Shown here: positions 14,893 through 24,056 of the stretch, piece by piece
How the letters are laid out: each line of letters starts with the position of its first letter
How positions within the stretch are numbered: the stretch's first letter is position 1
Source: SAR324 cluster bacterium SAR324-CTD7B
GTDB lineage: Bacteria > SAR324 > NAC60-12
Reading direction: 5' to 3'
NCBI GenBank assembly: GCA_002082305.1
Contig: LSNO01000036.1
Span: 1-32,606 of the forward strand
DNA length: 32,606 nucleotides
Notes under the pieces: generated by a model
The model's input: only the letters and a program-made list of their open reading frames with translations
Databases searched by the model: none
Told to the model about the DNA's origin: nothing
Position numbers and translations under genes: made by a program

Positions 14893-16206
14893 ATGCTTAA
14901 ATTTCTTGGTAAAAAAGGCCGTACACTGGTTATTCTTATTTTGCTGGGCACACTGCTGGGAATAATTTTGTTTTTGAATAAAATTCTTTTTCCTTTTCTA
15001 CTGGCAAGTTTTCTGGCATACGTACTTGCTCCGGTGATTGACAATCTTCACCAGAGAAAAATCCGTTCGCACAGTATTTCTCGTGGAGGTGCAGTCCTGC
15101 TAGTTTATTTTGTAATTTTAGTCGTACTTATTGGTGGCGGAAGTTATGTGGTGCCCAAAGTCTCTGCAGAAATGGGTTCCATGATTCAAGAATTTCCCAA
15201 AGCTGTGACGAAAATATCAAAAAAATGGGGGCCGGTTTTAGATGAAAAAATAAGCAGTATTGCCTCTCTTTTTCCTGAACCTGATGAAGTGGAACCGCTG
15301 CCGGTTATTGAAAAGATTGAAGATAAAAATCAATCCACAGAAATTTGGACGGAAAACGGAGAATTGCTGAAAATTCTGAATAGTTACACTTATGAAATAA
15401 AGGGTCTTGACTCAGATCGAATCGAGATAGTTCCGCATCGTAAGTCAGGCCGCGAAAGTGGAATTGAAGAAAAACCCAATGTTCCATTAGATATGCAAAC
15501 TCAATTATCTCTTTTGGCAGAGGAAGGTGTGGACAAGCTGAAAGCCAATATGGTCCGCTTTCTCGGACTTGGCCGCCAACTGATTTCACAAGTGGTTGGC
15601 TCAGTTTTTACACTGTTTTTAACTTTTATGGTTGCAGCATTTATCTTGGTGGATACCGAACGTACTCTTTCTTTCTGGCGTTCTCTTGTGCCTTTGCAGT
15701 ATCATACACGTTACAGTGATCTGCTCAAAAGTCTGGATAAAGGATTAAATGGAGTGGTACGAGGTCAACTGATTATTTGCCTGGTTAATGGGATTTTGAC
15801 ATTTATCGGTTTGATGATAATTGGAGTCCCCTTCGCTTTCACACTTGGCCTTGTGGCCATGGTTTTTTCATTAATTCCCATCTTCGGCACGATCCTTTCG
15901 AGTATACCAATTGTAATCATGGGACTGACAATTTCATTAAGTACGGGACTGCTGGGGCTTCTATGGATTTTAATAATTCATTTTATTGAAGGAAATTTTC
16001 TCAATCCAAAAATCATGGGTACCGCGGCACAAATTCATCCTGCTCTGATTGTTTTTGCCCTGGTTACCGGAGAACATATGGCCGGAATAGCAGGGGCACT
16101 GTTGGCTGTACCTGTTTACTCCATTCTGCAAACTTTTTTCTTCTTCCTTAAATCAATGGTAGAGGAACTGGAAAAGGAACCCGCAGTCGCAGAAAAAGTT
16201 GTTTAA
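14893..16206 (+). CDS. AI-2E / PerM family transporter
   Basis: An integral inner-membrane protein of 437 residues from ATG at 14893. An upstream TTG (14845) in frame is rejected because it lies inside a 9-bp inverted repeat (TCAAACAAA 14818-14826 with TTTGTTTGA 14840-14848) that follows the carboxyltransferase gene. The AI-2E fold is clear: ILFPFLLASFLAYVLAPVID early, and SLIPIFGTILSSIPIVIMGL, then EGNFLNPKIMG with IHPALIVFAL, near the end. About eight membrane helices are predicted, with a large soluble segment (residues ~75-205) rich in charged residues. Members export small molecules or ions; the AI-2 role is documented for only a few. It lies between two metabolic genes without obvious functional link. 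Confidence 0.88.
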   Translation: MLKFLGKKGRTLVILILLGTLLGIILFLNKILFPFLLASFLAYVLAPVIDNLHQRKIRSHSISRGGAVLLVYFVILVVLIGGGSYVVPKVSAEMGSMIQEFPKAVTKISKKWGPVLDEKISSIASLFPEPDEVEPLPVIEKIEDKNQSTEIWTENGELLKILNSYTYEIKGLDSDRIEIVPHRKSGRESGIEEKPNVPLDMQTQLSLLAEEGVDKLKANMVRFLGLGRQLISQVVGSVFTLFLTFMVAAFILVDTERTLSFWRSLVPLQYHTRYSDLLKSLDKGLNGVVRGQLIICLVNGILTFIGLMIIGVPFAFTLGLVAMVFSLIPIFGTILSSIPIVIMGLTISLSTGLLGLLWILIIHFIEGNFLNPKIMGTAAQIHPALIVFALVTGEHMAGIAGALLAVPVYSILQTFFFFLKSMVEELEKEPAVAEKVV

Positions 16207-16241
16207 AAAGTCCATTAATTTTTTCCCCTTTCAAAAGCCGG

Positions 16242-17033
16242 ATGTCTGAATATCTCAAATTTGCGCATGAACTTGCAGATGCGTCAGGAAAAGTAATTCG
16301 GAAATATTTTCGTTCAAAAATGACTGTTGAAGATAAGGCCGACGACAGTCCGGTTACTGTTGCAGATCGTCTGACCGAAACAATTATGCGCGAGATGATT
16401 TCAAAAAAATTTCCTGATCATGATATTCTCGGCGAAGAACACGGTTATCAACCAACAGGAAGCAGATGGAAATGGGTGCTGGATCCTATTGATGGAACAC
16501 GCAGTTTTGTGGCCGGAATGCCAATATTTGGAACGTTGATTTGTCTGCTGGAACAGGAAATTCCGCAAATTGGAATGATTGATATACCAATTCTTCAGGA
16601 ACGCTGGTGCGGATTGAGGAAAAAAGAAAGTATATTTTATCCTAATCAGCCTGACGGAAAACCGCTTGCCTGCAAAGTTTCCAATCAGCAAAAAATCGAA
16701 CAGTCCATTCTTTACAGCGCAGACCCGGCGATGTTCAACAACGCTCAAAAACCGTACTTTGATCAGATTGCGGCACAGGCAAAACTGGTACGATTCGGTG
16801 GAGATTGCTACAGCTATGGATTGTTGGCTTCCGGACACATAGATTTGGTAGTTGAGGCAGATCTCAAAAATTATGATGTAATGGCACTTGTTCCGGTAGT
16901 CGAATCAGCGGGCGGATTGATCAGCGACTGGAATGGTAACAGCTCTTTTGATGACGAATGGGATGGTTGCCTGGTTGCGACTGCATCTCCGGAATTACAC
17001 AAGCAGGCCTTGGGTCTGCTTAAAACTGCTTAA
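16242..17033 (+). CDS. Inositol-monophosphatase-family phosphatase, HisN-like
   Basis: A 263-residue Mg-dependent phosphatase. The metal site is intact: GEEHG (64-68), DPIDGTRSF with Asp81 and Asp84, and a C-terminal Asp near 212 ([16 protein letters not shown]). [17 protein letters not shown] is the form typical of HisN, the inositol-phosphatase-type histidinol-phosphate phosphatase, whereas SuhB-type enzymes usually read GTxNF. It could therefore catalyse the last-but-one step of histidine synthesis, although no other his gene is present. It is 35 bp after the permease and 19 bp before dcyD, so it is probably in the same transcript. The start is ATG at 16242. Confidence 0.85.
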   Translation: MSEYLKFAHELADASGKVIRKYFRSKMTVEDKADDSPVTVADRLTETIMREMISKKFPDHDILGEEHGYQPTGSRWKWVLDPIDGTRSFVAGMPIFGTLICLLEQEIPQIGMIDIPILQERWCGLRKKESIFYPNQPDGKPLACKVSNQQKIEQSILYSADPAMFNNAQKPYFDQIAAQAKLVRFGGDCYSYGLLASGHIDLVVEADLKNYDVMALVPVVESAGGLISDWNGNSSFDDEWDGCLVATASPELHKQALGLLKTA

Positions 17034-17052
17034 CCTTGTTTCAAAAAATAAT

Positions 17053-18051
17053 ATGCATATTTCACGATTCCCACGACTCCATTTTGCGCACCTGCCGACT
17101 CCTCTCGAACCACTCAAAAACTTGAGTAAACTACTTGGCGGTCCACAGCTTTTTATTAAACGCGATGACTGTACCGGTCTTGCTACTGGAGGAAACAAAA
17201 CACGTAAATTGGAATTTCTGCTGGGGGAGGCACTGCAAAAAAATGCAGACACAATTATTACTCAAGGCGCAACACAATCAAATCATGTTCGGCAGACTGC
17301 AGCAATTTGCTCAAAATTAGATTTACGCTGCGAAATTTTGCTGGAACACCGTACAGGCAGCAAAGATCCGGACTATCTTGAAAACGGGAATGTTTTGCTG
17401 GATCGACTTTTTGGTGCAAATATACTTTCTGTTCCAGCCGGAACTGATATGGATGCTGCCATGGAAGAAACGGCTGCTGAAATAAGAAAAAACGGCGGCA
17501 ATCCCTATATTATTCCCGGCGGCGGTTCGAGTCCGACCGGTGCGCTGGGTTATGTAAATTGTGCCATGGAACTAGTGGGACAAGCTAATGATCGTAGTTT
17601 AAGGATTGATCATCTGGTTACTGCTACCGGGAGTGCCGGAACACAGGCCGGACTTTTGGCAGGCCTGGAAGGAACGCGCAGTGGTATTCCGGTTTTGGGA
17701 ATTTGTGTAAATGCAGACAAAGAAACTCAGGAGGTAAAAGTATTTGCGCTGGCCGAAAAAACTGCAGAATTTCTCGGAATTCCCGGCAGTATAAAACGTG
17801 AATCAGTTGTTGCGAATGGTGACTACGTCGGTCCTGGTTACGGATTGTCGACAGATGGAATGATTGAAGCCGTGCAGCTACTGGCTCGTGAAGAAGGGAT
17901 TCTGCTGGATCCGGTTTATTCCGGAAAAGGGATGGCAGGTCTGATTGATCTTGTACGAAAAGGAAAATATCGTAAAGACGAAAACATGGTCTTTCTACAC
18001 ACCGGTGGCTCGGCGGGTTTGTTTGCCTATCGAAAAACTTTTACTGCATGA
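17053..18051 (+). CDS. dcyD: D-cysteine desulfhydrase
   Basis: A 332-residue PLP enzyme of the D-cysteine desulfhydrase / ACC deaminase group. The start chosen is ATG at 17053, 19 bp after the HisN-like gene; a longer reading frame from 16933 overlaps that gene and is rejected. The PLP lysine is Lys49 in [10 protein letters not shown], followed by the substrate loop [21 protein letters not shown] binds the PLP phosphate. The C-terminus ([31 protein letters not shown]) closely follows the E. coli DcyD pattern. It splits D-cysteine to pyruvate, H2S and ammonia. It converges with sthA, with only 24 bp between stop codons. Confidence 0.9.
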   Translation: MHISRFPRLHFAHLPTPLEPLKNLSKLLGGPQLFIKRDDCTGLATGGNKTRKLEFLLGEALQKNADTIITQGATQSNHVRQTAAICSKLDLRCEILLEHRTGSKDPDYLENGNVLLDRLFGANILSVPAGTDMDAAMEETAAEIRKNGGNPYIIPGGGSSPTGALGYVNCAMELVGQANDRSLRIDHLVTATGSAGTQAGLLAGLEGTRSGIPVLGICVNADKETQEVKVFALAEKTAEFLGIPGSIKRESVVANGDYVGPGYGLSTDGMIEAVQLLAREEGILLDPVYSGKGMAGLIDLVRKGKYRKDENMVFLHTGGSAGLFAYRKTFTA

Positions 18052-18075
18052 AGTAAGATTTGTCCGGAGCTTGAT

Positions 18076-19485
18076 TTAGAGTGATTCGTGATCCAGCCGG
18101 TTCATGCCGTTAAAAGCTGCAATACGGTAGGCTTCATCAAGTGTTGGGGAGTTAAAAACTGTGTTCATGAAATATTGTATTGTACCTTCATAAAACATCA
18201 CTGAATGTCCCAGGTGAATCAATTCTGAGGCGTGCGGTCCAATGATGTGGATCCCCAGTATTTTGAGTGTTTCCGGATCAAAGAGCAGTTTGAGAATTCC
18301 CTCTTCTTCACCCATAATGTGGGCGCGGGAAATTTCTTTAAAATGAGCAATACCGATTTCGTAAGGAATGCAGGCATCAGTCAATTCTTCTTCCGTTTTT
18401 CCCACCATAGAAACTGCCGGAATTGTCCAAATACCTAATGGTAAATCCTTGGGCATTTTTTCAGATTCAAGTTGACCAAAAGCGTGCAAAACGGCAATCC
18501 GGGCCTGGGACATGGAGGTGGATGCCAGACTCGGAAAACCAATCACATCTCCAACCGCAAATATATTAGGTTGAGTTGTCTGGAAATTTTCATTGGTTTT
18601 GATTAATCCGTTATTACCCAACTCTACTCCTACTTTATCCAGATTCAGACCACCGGAATTAGCAAAACGCCCTGCTGCCACCAGAACTGTAGAGCAGGGT
18701 AAAATTTTCTGGCTTTCCAGTTTTACATGTATTTCATCTGTATTGATTTTTTCTATGCCCTCAACATTTTCTCCCAGACGCAAAGTAACACGCTGGTTAC
18801 GCATCTGGTACATTAAATTTTCTGCAATTTGACGATCTACAAAGGGCAGTATATTACGGTCACGTGCAATGAGATTAACTCGAATACCTATTTTTGAAAA
18901 AATAGAAGCGTACTCACAGCCGATTACCCCGGCACCAATGATAGTTACTTTTTTGGGCAGATGTTTGATGTCAAGAATGGTGTCTGAATCAAAGACGCAT
19001 TCGTTGTCAAAAGGAGCCCATTTTGGTCTTCGTGGAGATGATCCAGTGGCGATAATCGTATAGTCGGCAGTAATTTCATATTTTTCGCTGCTGTCTGCAG
19101 GAGTGATTTCCAGCATGGTTGCAGACTGGAAGCGTGGTATTCCTTCGATAACCGTGATCTGATTTTTTTCAAAGTTGCGACGTAAGGAATTCTCCTGATC
19201 CTGGATCACAATTTCTTTACGGTACATCAACTCCCGGGTGGTCAAATTTTCTTTAAATCTAATGTCAATTCCGTGTGTTTGCTGACGCAGCAGTGCTAAA
19301 TGCATTACCGTTTCTCTAAGAGATTTGGAGGGAATTGTGCCTGTGTGAAGTGAGGCTCCACCCAGATGCGGTGATTTATCAATCAGTGCAACCTGTTTTT
19401 TAAGTTTACTGGCCTGCAAGGCGGCCTTTTCTCCAGCTGGTCCGGATCCGATAACAACTATGTCGTAATGATGAATTTCCTGCAT
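18076..19485 (-). CDS. sthA: Soluble pyridine nucleotide transhydrogenase
   Basis: A 469-residue FAD flavoprotein that exchanges hydride between NADPH and NAD. The FAD site is GSGPAG (13-18). At the place where lipoamide dehydrogenase has its disulfide pair, the sequence is LGGASLHTGTIPSKSLRE: Ser45 and Thr50 replace both cysteines. Loss of the disulfide is the mark of SthA, though E. coli SthA keeps the first Cys. The NAD(P) site (IIGAGVIGCEYASIFSKIG) and the C-terminal dimer domain (YRIAAFNGMNRL) are present. It is 115 bp downstream of the aminotransferase on the same strand. Confidence 0.92.
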   Translation of the reverse strand: MQEIHHYDIVVIGSGPAGEKAALQASKLKKQVALIDKSPHLGGASLHTGTIPSKSLRETVMHLALLRQQTHGIDIRFKENLTTRELMYRKEIVIQDQENSLRRNFEKNQITVIEGIPRFQSATMLEITPADSSEKYEITADYTIIATGSSPRRPKWAPFDNECVFDSDTILDIKHLPKKVTIIGAGVIGCEYASIFSKIGIRVNLIARDRNILPFVDRQIAENLMYQMRNQRVTLRLGENVEGIEKINTDEIHVKLESQKILPCSTVLVAAGRFANSGGLNLDKVGVELGNNGLIKTNENFQTTQPNIFAVGDVIGFPSLASTSMSQARIAVLHAFGQLESEKMPKDLPLGIWTIPAVSMVGKTEEELTDACIPYEIGIAHFKEISRAHIMGEEEGILKLLFDPETLKILGIHIIGPHASELIHLGHSVMFYEGTIQYFMNTVFNSPTLDEAYRIAAFNGMNRLDHESL

Positions 19486-19600
19486 TTATTCCCTTTTATT
19501 TTTTTGGATATTTGTTAACAAATCGTAGCTGAAAAGTTCTAATAAGTTTTTCTATTCCAGCATGAGTCAGTTACAATGGCAACAAACTACAATAATGTTC

Positions 19601-20899
19601 TCACGCTGAAGTCAAATCCGGGCGTTTTTGTAAAAACCTGTCCAGTCCGTTAGTATCTTCGCCGGCATTTTTTAAACGCAGGATTCCTTCTTCAAGCACC
19701 GATTGTTCTGCTGCAATAGAAAGACGTAGAAAGTGTTTCCCATCTGCACCAATTTTTCCGAAGGATTTGCGGTCCAAAACTGCAATCTGATGTTCATAGA
19801 GTGCAAACATTTGGAAGATGTTTGCCGGAGAACTTTGCTCTTCTGCCGGAAGGCTGTGGTGTTTTTCAATCAGGCCTAAATTTTCACAGATTCCTGAAAT
19901 ATTTGGGAACAAGTAAAATGCCCCTCCTGGTTTTTGACAGCTAATCCCCGGAATTTCATTTATTTGCTGCAAAATCAAATTTCTGCGTGATTCAAAAGTC
20001 TCTACCATTTTTTTCACGGACTGCTTTGAAAGTGGACTTTCCAGAGCAACTCTGGCAGCTTCCTGATTGTAGGGCGGAACGCAGGAGAAATAATTGATGT
20101 TCAGTCTTTTAAAAACCTCTGCCTCTTCAACTGTTGGAAAAACTGCATAGCCGATTCTCCCACCGGTCCAGGCATAAGTTTTTGAAAAACCACTGGCAAT
20201 TATTGTGCGTTCTGTCATTTCCGGTATTGAGGAAATGGAGTGGTGTTGTTGACCGTCAAAAATAATCTTTTCGTAAATTTCATCTGAATAAATTCGAACA
20301 TCCGGCTGGCAACGCTCCAAAATTATTCGAGCCGTTTCTTCAAGCAGTGATTTTGAGGCAACTCCACCAGTTGGATTGGATGGATAATTGATGTAAATTA
20401 ATTTTGTTTTGGCTGTTATTTTGTGAGCTAGATCTGCAGGAGAAAAAGTAAAATTCTCAGATTCGTCAAGATGCAGAGGGACCGGAATCGCATTGACATA
20501 ACGGATGAACGATTCATAAATCGGAAATCCGGGACTTGGATAAATCACCTCGTCTCCAGGATTGCAGTAAACCTGCTGTGCAAAACCAATTGAAGGTTTG
20601 CCTCCCGGAAAGACAACCACCTGTTCCGGATTTGTTTGCAGTCCTCGTGTTTCGTTGACCTGATTGCTGATTGCTGTTCGTAAAGAAAGCAGGCCTTTGG
20701 GATCACAATAATGTGTATTATCAAGATCCAACTGCCGCTTTATTTCATCCTTTATATGTTTTGGTACAGAAAAATCCGGTTCTCCCAAATTCAATTTTAT
20801 CACCGCTCCTTTTTGCTGTTCTACACGAACAATATGCGGCCCAATTTTGAATGCGTTTTCTGTGTCGATCCATGAGTTTCGTTCTGCAAATAAATTCAT
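19601..20899 (-). CDS. Class I/II aminotransferase (aspartate-aminotransferase-like)
   Basis: A 432-residue fold-type I PLP enzyme. Lys240 (SGFSKTYAWTGGRIGY) should bind PLP, with Asn175 (NYPSNPTGG), Asp206 and Tyr204 (YSDEIYE) and Arg248 around it. The length is slightly above the usual ~400; the extra length is mostly an insertion near residues 350-370 (EKHHSLPAEEQSSPANIFQ). It probably acts on aspartate or aromatic amino acids, but the exact substrate is not fixed by the sequence. It starts 26 bp downstream of the membrane-protein gene and the two are probably co-transcribed. Confidence 0.88.
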   Translation of the reverse strand: MNLFAERNSWIDTENAFKIGPHIVRVEQQKGAVIKLNLGEPDFSVPKHIKDEIKRQLDLDNTHYCDPKGLLSLRTAISNQVNETRGLQTNPEQVVVFPGGKPSIGFAQQVYCNPGDEVIYPSPGFPIYESFIRYVNAIPVPLHLDESENFTFSPADLAHKITAKTKLIYINYPSNPTGGVASKSLLEETARIILERCQPDVRIYSDEIYEKIIFDGQQHHSISSIPEMTERTIIASGFSKTYAWTGGRIGYAVFPTVEEAEVFKRLNINYFSCVPPYNQEAARVALESPLSKQSVKKMVETFESRRNLILQQINEIPGISCQKPGGAFYLFPNISGICENLGLIEKHHSLPAEEQSSPANIFQMFALYEHQIAVLDRKSFGKIGADGKHFLRLSIAAEQSVLEEGILRLKNAGEDTNGLDRFLQKRPDLTSA

Positions 20900-20925
20900 T
20901 TGTTGTCCGGTTGTTAATTTAGAGG

Positions 20926-21798
20926 TTAAGGTTTTTCTCTGAAAATTTGTTCTGTTTTGTTAAACACATTACGTCCAAAACAAAAAACTGTGCAGACTAC
21001 AAACAGGAACTGCAGACAAAATCCAATGAAAACCTGGTCGATCAGCAACAGTGGTTCAATTAGCTGGAAATTGGCAAAAGCTGGTGAAAATTCTGCTACT
21101 ACAAAAGTCAATGAACCAAAGACCACAATCAGTTCCATTTTCTCACGGAAAAAAACCAGGAATAAAGGTAGAATTACCAGAGTATTTAGAATACCTTGTC
21201 CCCACAAAAGAAGGATTTTTGATTGTGCCGACAGAGCCGGTAATGCTAAAAACTCTTCTATACGCCCTAACCAGAATGGTGCAGAAAAACTCTCGTTAAA
21301 TGTGATTTGAAAAACCAAAAATAAGAGTGCGTAAATTAAACCGCAGCCGAGCAGTTTTAGCAGCATGGAGATGCTGATCTCTTTCTGTAATCTGCGCCGG
21401 AGAAAATTGAGACCGATGACCTGATGCTGAGAAGGGATCAATAGAGTTGCTAAAATACCGACTGTTAATGACGCAATTACTTCGGGAATTAACAACAACC
21501 AAAAAGTATTATCAAATGGAATACCCCAAACAAGGCGTTTCAATATTTGCCCAAATGGGCCAAATGTCATTAAAAAAATTGAAAAAAAGACAATTGAGGT
21601 CGTCCATTTCCAATAGATCATATTTGTTACAGGACGTAAGGTAAAACCAAGTAACACTCCTGCAAGGAACTGGTAGGTGAAATCCTGAGCAATAGCCAAT
21701 TCTGTATCAAGTGCACGCAGAGAAAACATTTTTGCAATCGCATATCCTGCACCTAGTGCAGTTGGCGCCACATATTTTCCAAGTCCGGAAGATAACAT
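20926..21798 (-). CDS. Multi-pass membrane protein of unknown function
   Basis: A 290-residue hydrophobic protein with about eight membrane helices and short basic loops (LNFLRRRLQKE, FFREKME). I do not recognise the family. The start is set at ATG 21798; a TTG two codons earlier is possible, and neither has a clear ribosome binding site. The N-terminus (SSGLGKYVAPTALGAGYAIA) is glycine- and alanine-rich. It leads the minus-strand pair with the aminotransferase and is divergent from the dihydropteroate synthase gene. Transport or sensing are possible; nothing in the sequence favours one. Confidence 0.7.
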   Translation of the reverse strand: MLSSGLGKYVAPTALGAGYAIAKMFSLRALDTELAIAQDFTYQFLAGVLLGFTLRPVTNMIYWKWTTSIVFFSIFLMTFGPFGQILKRLVWGIPFDNTFWLLLIPEVIASLTVGILATLLIPSQHQVIGLNFLRRRLQKEISISMLLKLLGCGLIYALLFLVFQITFNESFSAPFWLGRIEEFLALPALSAQSKILLLWGQGILNTLVILPLFLVFFREKMELIVVFGSLTFVVAEFSPAFANFQLIEPLLLIDQVFIGFCLQFLFVVCTVFCFGRNVFNKTEQIFREKP

Positions 21799-21896
21799 CA
21801 GCAAATGTTCAGTTTATTAATTTGAATATTTTTGGAAATAGGCTTTGTAATGGAGTATCATTATTTTATTGTTGGCACCAACGTAAATAAAGAAAG

Positions 21897-22778
21897 ATGA
21901 TTTCAAAATCAATTATATTAAAGCCGCGTACTTTAGTCTCCAGAGCTAAAAAATTAAATCTGGGAAAGCCGTGCCTGATGGGAATCCTGAATTCCACTCC
22001 GGATTCATTTTCTGACCGCTCTCGTTTTTTCAAGCTTGACGATGCATTGGAACAAGCCCGAAAAATGATTAATGACGGCGCAGACTGGCTTGACATTGGC
22101 GGCGAATCTTCTGGTCCGGACAGTCAGGATGTGCCATTGGACGAAGAACTTCAGCGTGTAATTCCTCTCATTCAAAAAGTTCGCATGGAAAGCGACATTT
22201 GGATTTCAGTGGACACCTGGAAAGCAAAAGTTGCACGTCAATCTCTGGAAGCCGGTGCAGACGCGATCAATGATGTGACTGCTCTGCGAGGGGATCCTGA
22301 ACTGGCCAAAGTTGTTAAGGAATTTCAGGTGCCACTGGTAATCATGTACTCCAAAGACGCAACACCGCGAACAACCGGACAGCAACCAGATTACGAGGAT
22401 GTGATGGACACCATCAAGAGTTTTTTCAGAGAACGTCTTCAGTTTGCTGAGTCTAATGGCATTCTGAATAAACAAATTGTGCTGGATCCCGGCATGGGGT
22501 TTTTTATCAGCGGTACTCCAAAATACAGTTTTGAAATCATCCGGAGAATTTCAGAACTTCATGAATTCGATTTGCCTTTGCTGGTCGGACCTTCCAGGAA
22601 ATCGTTTCTTGCCGGTGTTACTCCGGGACGCACCTTAAATTTTTCAGAGCGGGACATCCCCGCTGCAGTCGTTTCCAGCATTGCTCTCTGGCAGGGAGTT
22701 TCAATGCTGCGTTTTCATGAAGTAGAGCAGGGACGCCTGCTTATCGATACAATTGAGGCTTTAAAAAGCAGCGCATGA
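21897..22778 (+). CDS. folP: Dihydropteroate synthase, divergent
   Basis: A 293-residue TIM-barrel protein of the pterin-binding family; FolP joins p-aminobenzoate to dihydropterin pyrophosphate. Kept residues: Asn32 (MGILNSTPDSFSD), Asp105 (ISVDT), Asn125 (AINDV), Asp197 (VLDPGMGF), Lys235 (GPSRKSFL), and the end motif LRFHEVE. Changed: the usual GGESTRPG loop reads GGESSGPDS, and the usual VLMHM reads VIMYS. These loops carry the conserved Thr-Arg and the pterin-side residues, so activity or drug response may differ, or this may be a paralogue. It stands alone and converges with the barrel gene, 10 bp between stops. The ATG at 21897 follows AAAG. Confidence 0.8.
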   Translation: MISKSIILKPRTLVSRAKKLNLGKPCLMGILNSTPDSFSDRSRFFKLDDALEQARKMINDGADWLDIGGESSGPDSQDVPLDEELQRVIPLIQKVRMESDIWISVDTWKAKVARQSLEAGADAINDVTALRGDPELAKVVKEFQVPLVIMYSKDATPRTTGQQPDYEDVMDTIKSFFRERLQFAESNGILNKQIVLDPGMGFFISGTPKYSFEIIRRISELHEFDLPLLVGPSRKSFLAGVTPGRTLNFSERDIPAAVVSSIALWQGVSMLRFHEVEQGRLLIDTIEALKSSA

Positions 22779-22788
22779 ATGTTATAAA

Positions 22789-24051
22789 CTAGAAAGTCCG
22801 TTGGTAAGAAATATTTCCTCCATCCCAAAAATCGTTAAAAAAGTCGTCTATATTCCAACTGGTTGTGAACATCAACGCAGAGTTGTTGCTCAGATACCGG
22901 AATTCCTTGCTAACCCGGAGCTTGGCTTCATGTTTGCGGCGTGTTTTGTCCGTCCTTGCTGCGTTTAGATAATCCGTGACTTTATCGGTGTCTCCTACAT
23001 ACAGTCCATATTCCCAAAACCTGTCCGTTGCAGTTTGGTGACGGAGGATTCCGTAAAGCTGCAAGGTCCACAAATGGAAATCGTAACTGTCGTAGTCAAG
23101 ATCGAGTTGACGAAAATAATTGCGAAAGTGATCCTCTCGCAGACCTAATGTTCCGTGCATCGTTGTACTCAGCGGATGAAGCCAATAAAAATCTGCAGAG
23201 CTGTAAAGCAGTTGCTGCTCACGATTATCAGGTGAGGCTGTTTCAGTGGACTGTGTTGTCTCCCGGCGTTTGCGGATATCAAAGCTGCGCCAGCTAAGCC
23301 CGGCAATCCGTTGGTGTCCATAGTGATAATCGAGCACAGCACTGCTGTCTTTGCCATTGTATGTGAATGTCAGGCTCTGCTTCGGAAAAACTTGTTTGAA
23401 AGGTTTATCTAATACATAACTGAAGCGTGCACGCCAATTTTTCCAGTTGAATGAACCTTCCAGATTATTTTCCATTGGATGTGGAGAATAGTACGAATTA
23501 TCGTAAAAATTCTTTTCATTGTAAAACAGATCCTGAAACAACTGTTGGAAACGCAGGAAATTCCAAGGACGTTTTCCCAGCGTGATGCTTGCACCCTGAT
23601 CTGCCTTTCGCTTATCATATTCCGGCATTCCAAGCAGGGAAAAGGCTGCCCACTCAATCGGACGCCATTCAACTTCGACCAGATAACGGAAAGGTTTTAT
23701 TTCATAAAATTCTTCCTGCCATGCACGAAAAAAAACAGTAGTTTCGTCTGACAATGCGTGGGGCAAGCGTACCTCAAGGTGAGAATAAAGCAGGTCCAGT
23801 CCCATACTTCCGCCGGCCAGCCTCCAACCTCCGGGACTTTCAAACCACTCATCTTCTTTTAATTTATGAAATTGATAGGACTTAATATCAAGAAAATTTT
23901 CCTGATTGAGGTAGGAATGATGAATTTCTGAAGCATCATCGAATGCCTGTACTTTTGAGGAGCCTGGTCCGGATAATAAACTGAAAGAGACCATAATCAA
24001 AAAAGCAAAAGTTGAAAATTTCTGCAGTCTGTAAATGACCATCTTTTTCAT
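22789..24051 (-). CDS. Predicted outer-membrane beta-barrel protein
   Basis: A protein of 420 residues from ATG at 24051 (a second ATG is at 24042, better spaced from GAGGGG). The frame can be read further upstream, but that part overlaps glnS and is rejected. It has a basic start and hydrophobic signal segment (FSTFAFLIMVSFSLLSG), then many alternating strands rich in Tyr, Trp and Phe, ending in a phenylalanine (GGNISYQRTF), which is the classic recognition signal for barrel assembly. I do not recognise a family. The gene begins five bases after the glnS stop, so it is very probably translated from the same message. Confidence 0.65.
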   Translation of the reverse strand: MKKMVIYRLQKFSTFAFLIMVSFSLLSGPGSSKVQAFDDASEIHHSYLNQENFLDIKSYQFHKLKEDEWFESPGGWRLAGGSMGLDLLYSHLEVRLPHALSDETTVFFRAWQEEFYEIKPFRYLVEVEWRPIEWAAFSLLGMPEYDKRKADQGASITLGKRPWNFLRFQQLFQDLFYNEKNFYDNSYYSPHPMENNLEGSFNWKNWRARFSYVLDKPFKQVFPKQSLTFTYNGKDSSAVLDYHYGHQRIAGLSWRSFDIRKRRETTQSTETASPDNREQQLLYSSADFYWLHPLSTTMHGTLGLREDHFRNYFRQLDLDYDSYDFHLWTLQLYGILRHQTATDRFWEYGLYVGDTDKVTDYLNAARTDKTRRKHEAKLRVSKEFRYLSNNSALMFTTSWNIDDFFNDFWDGGNISYQRTF

Positions 24052-24056
24052 GCCCC

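Noticed and set aside
16933..17052. Longer N-terminus for D-cysteine desulfhydrase
   Set aside because: It overlaps the HisN-like gene in another frame, and the family start matches ATG at 17053.
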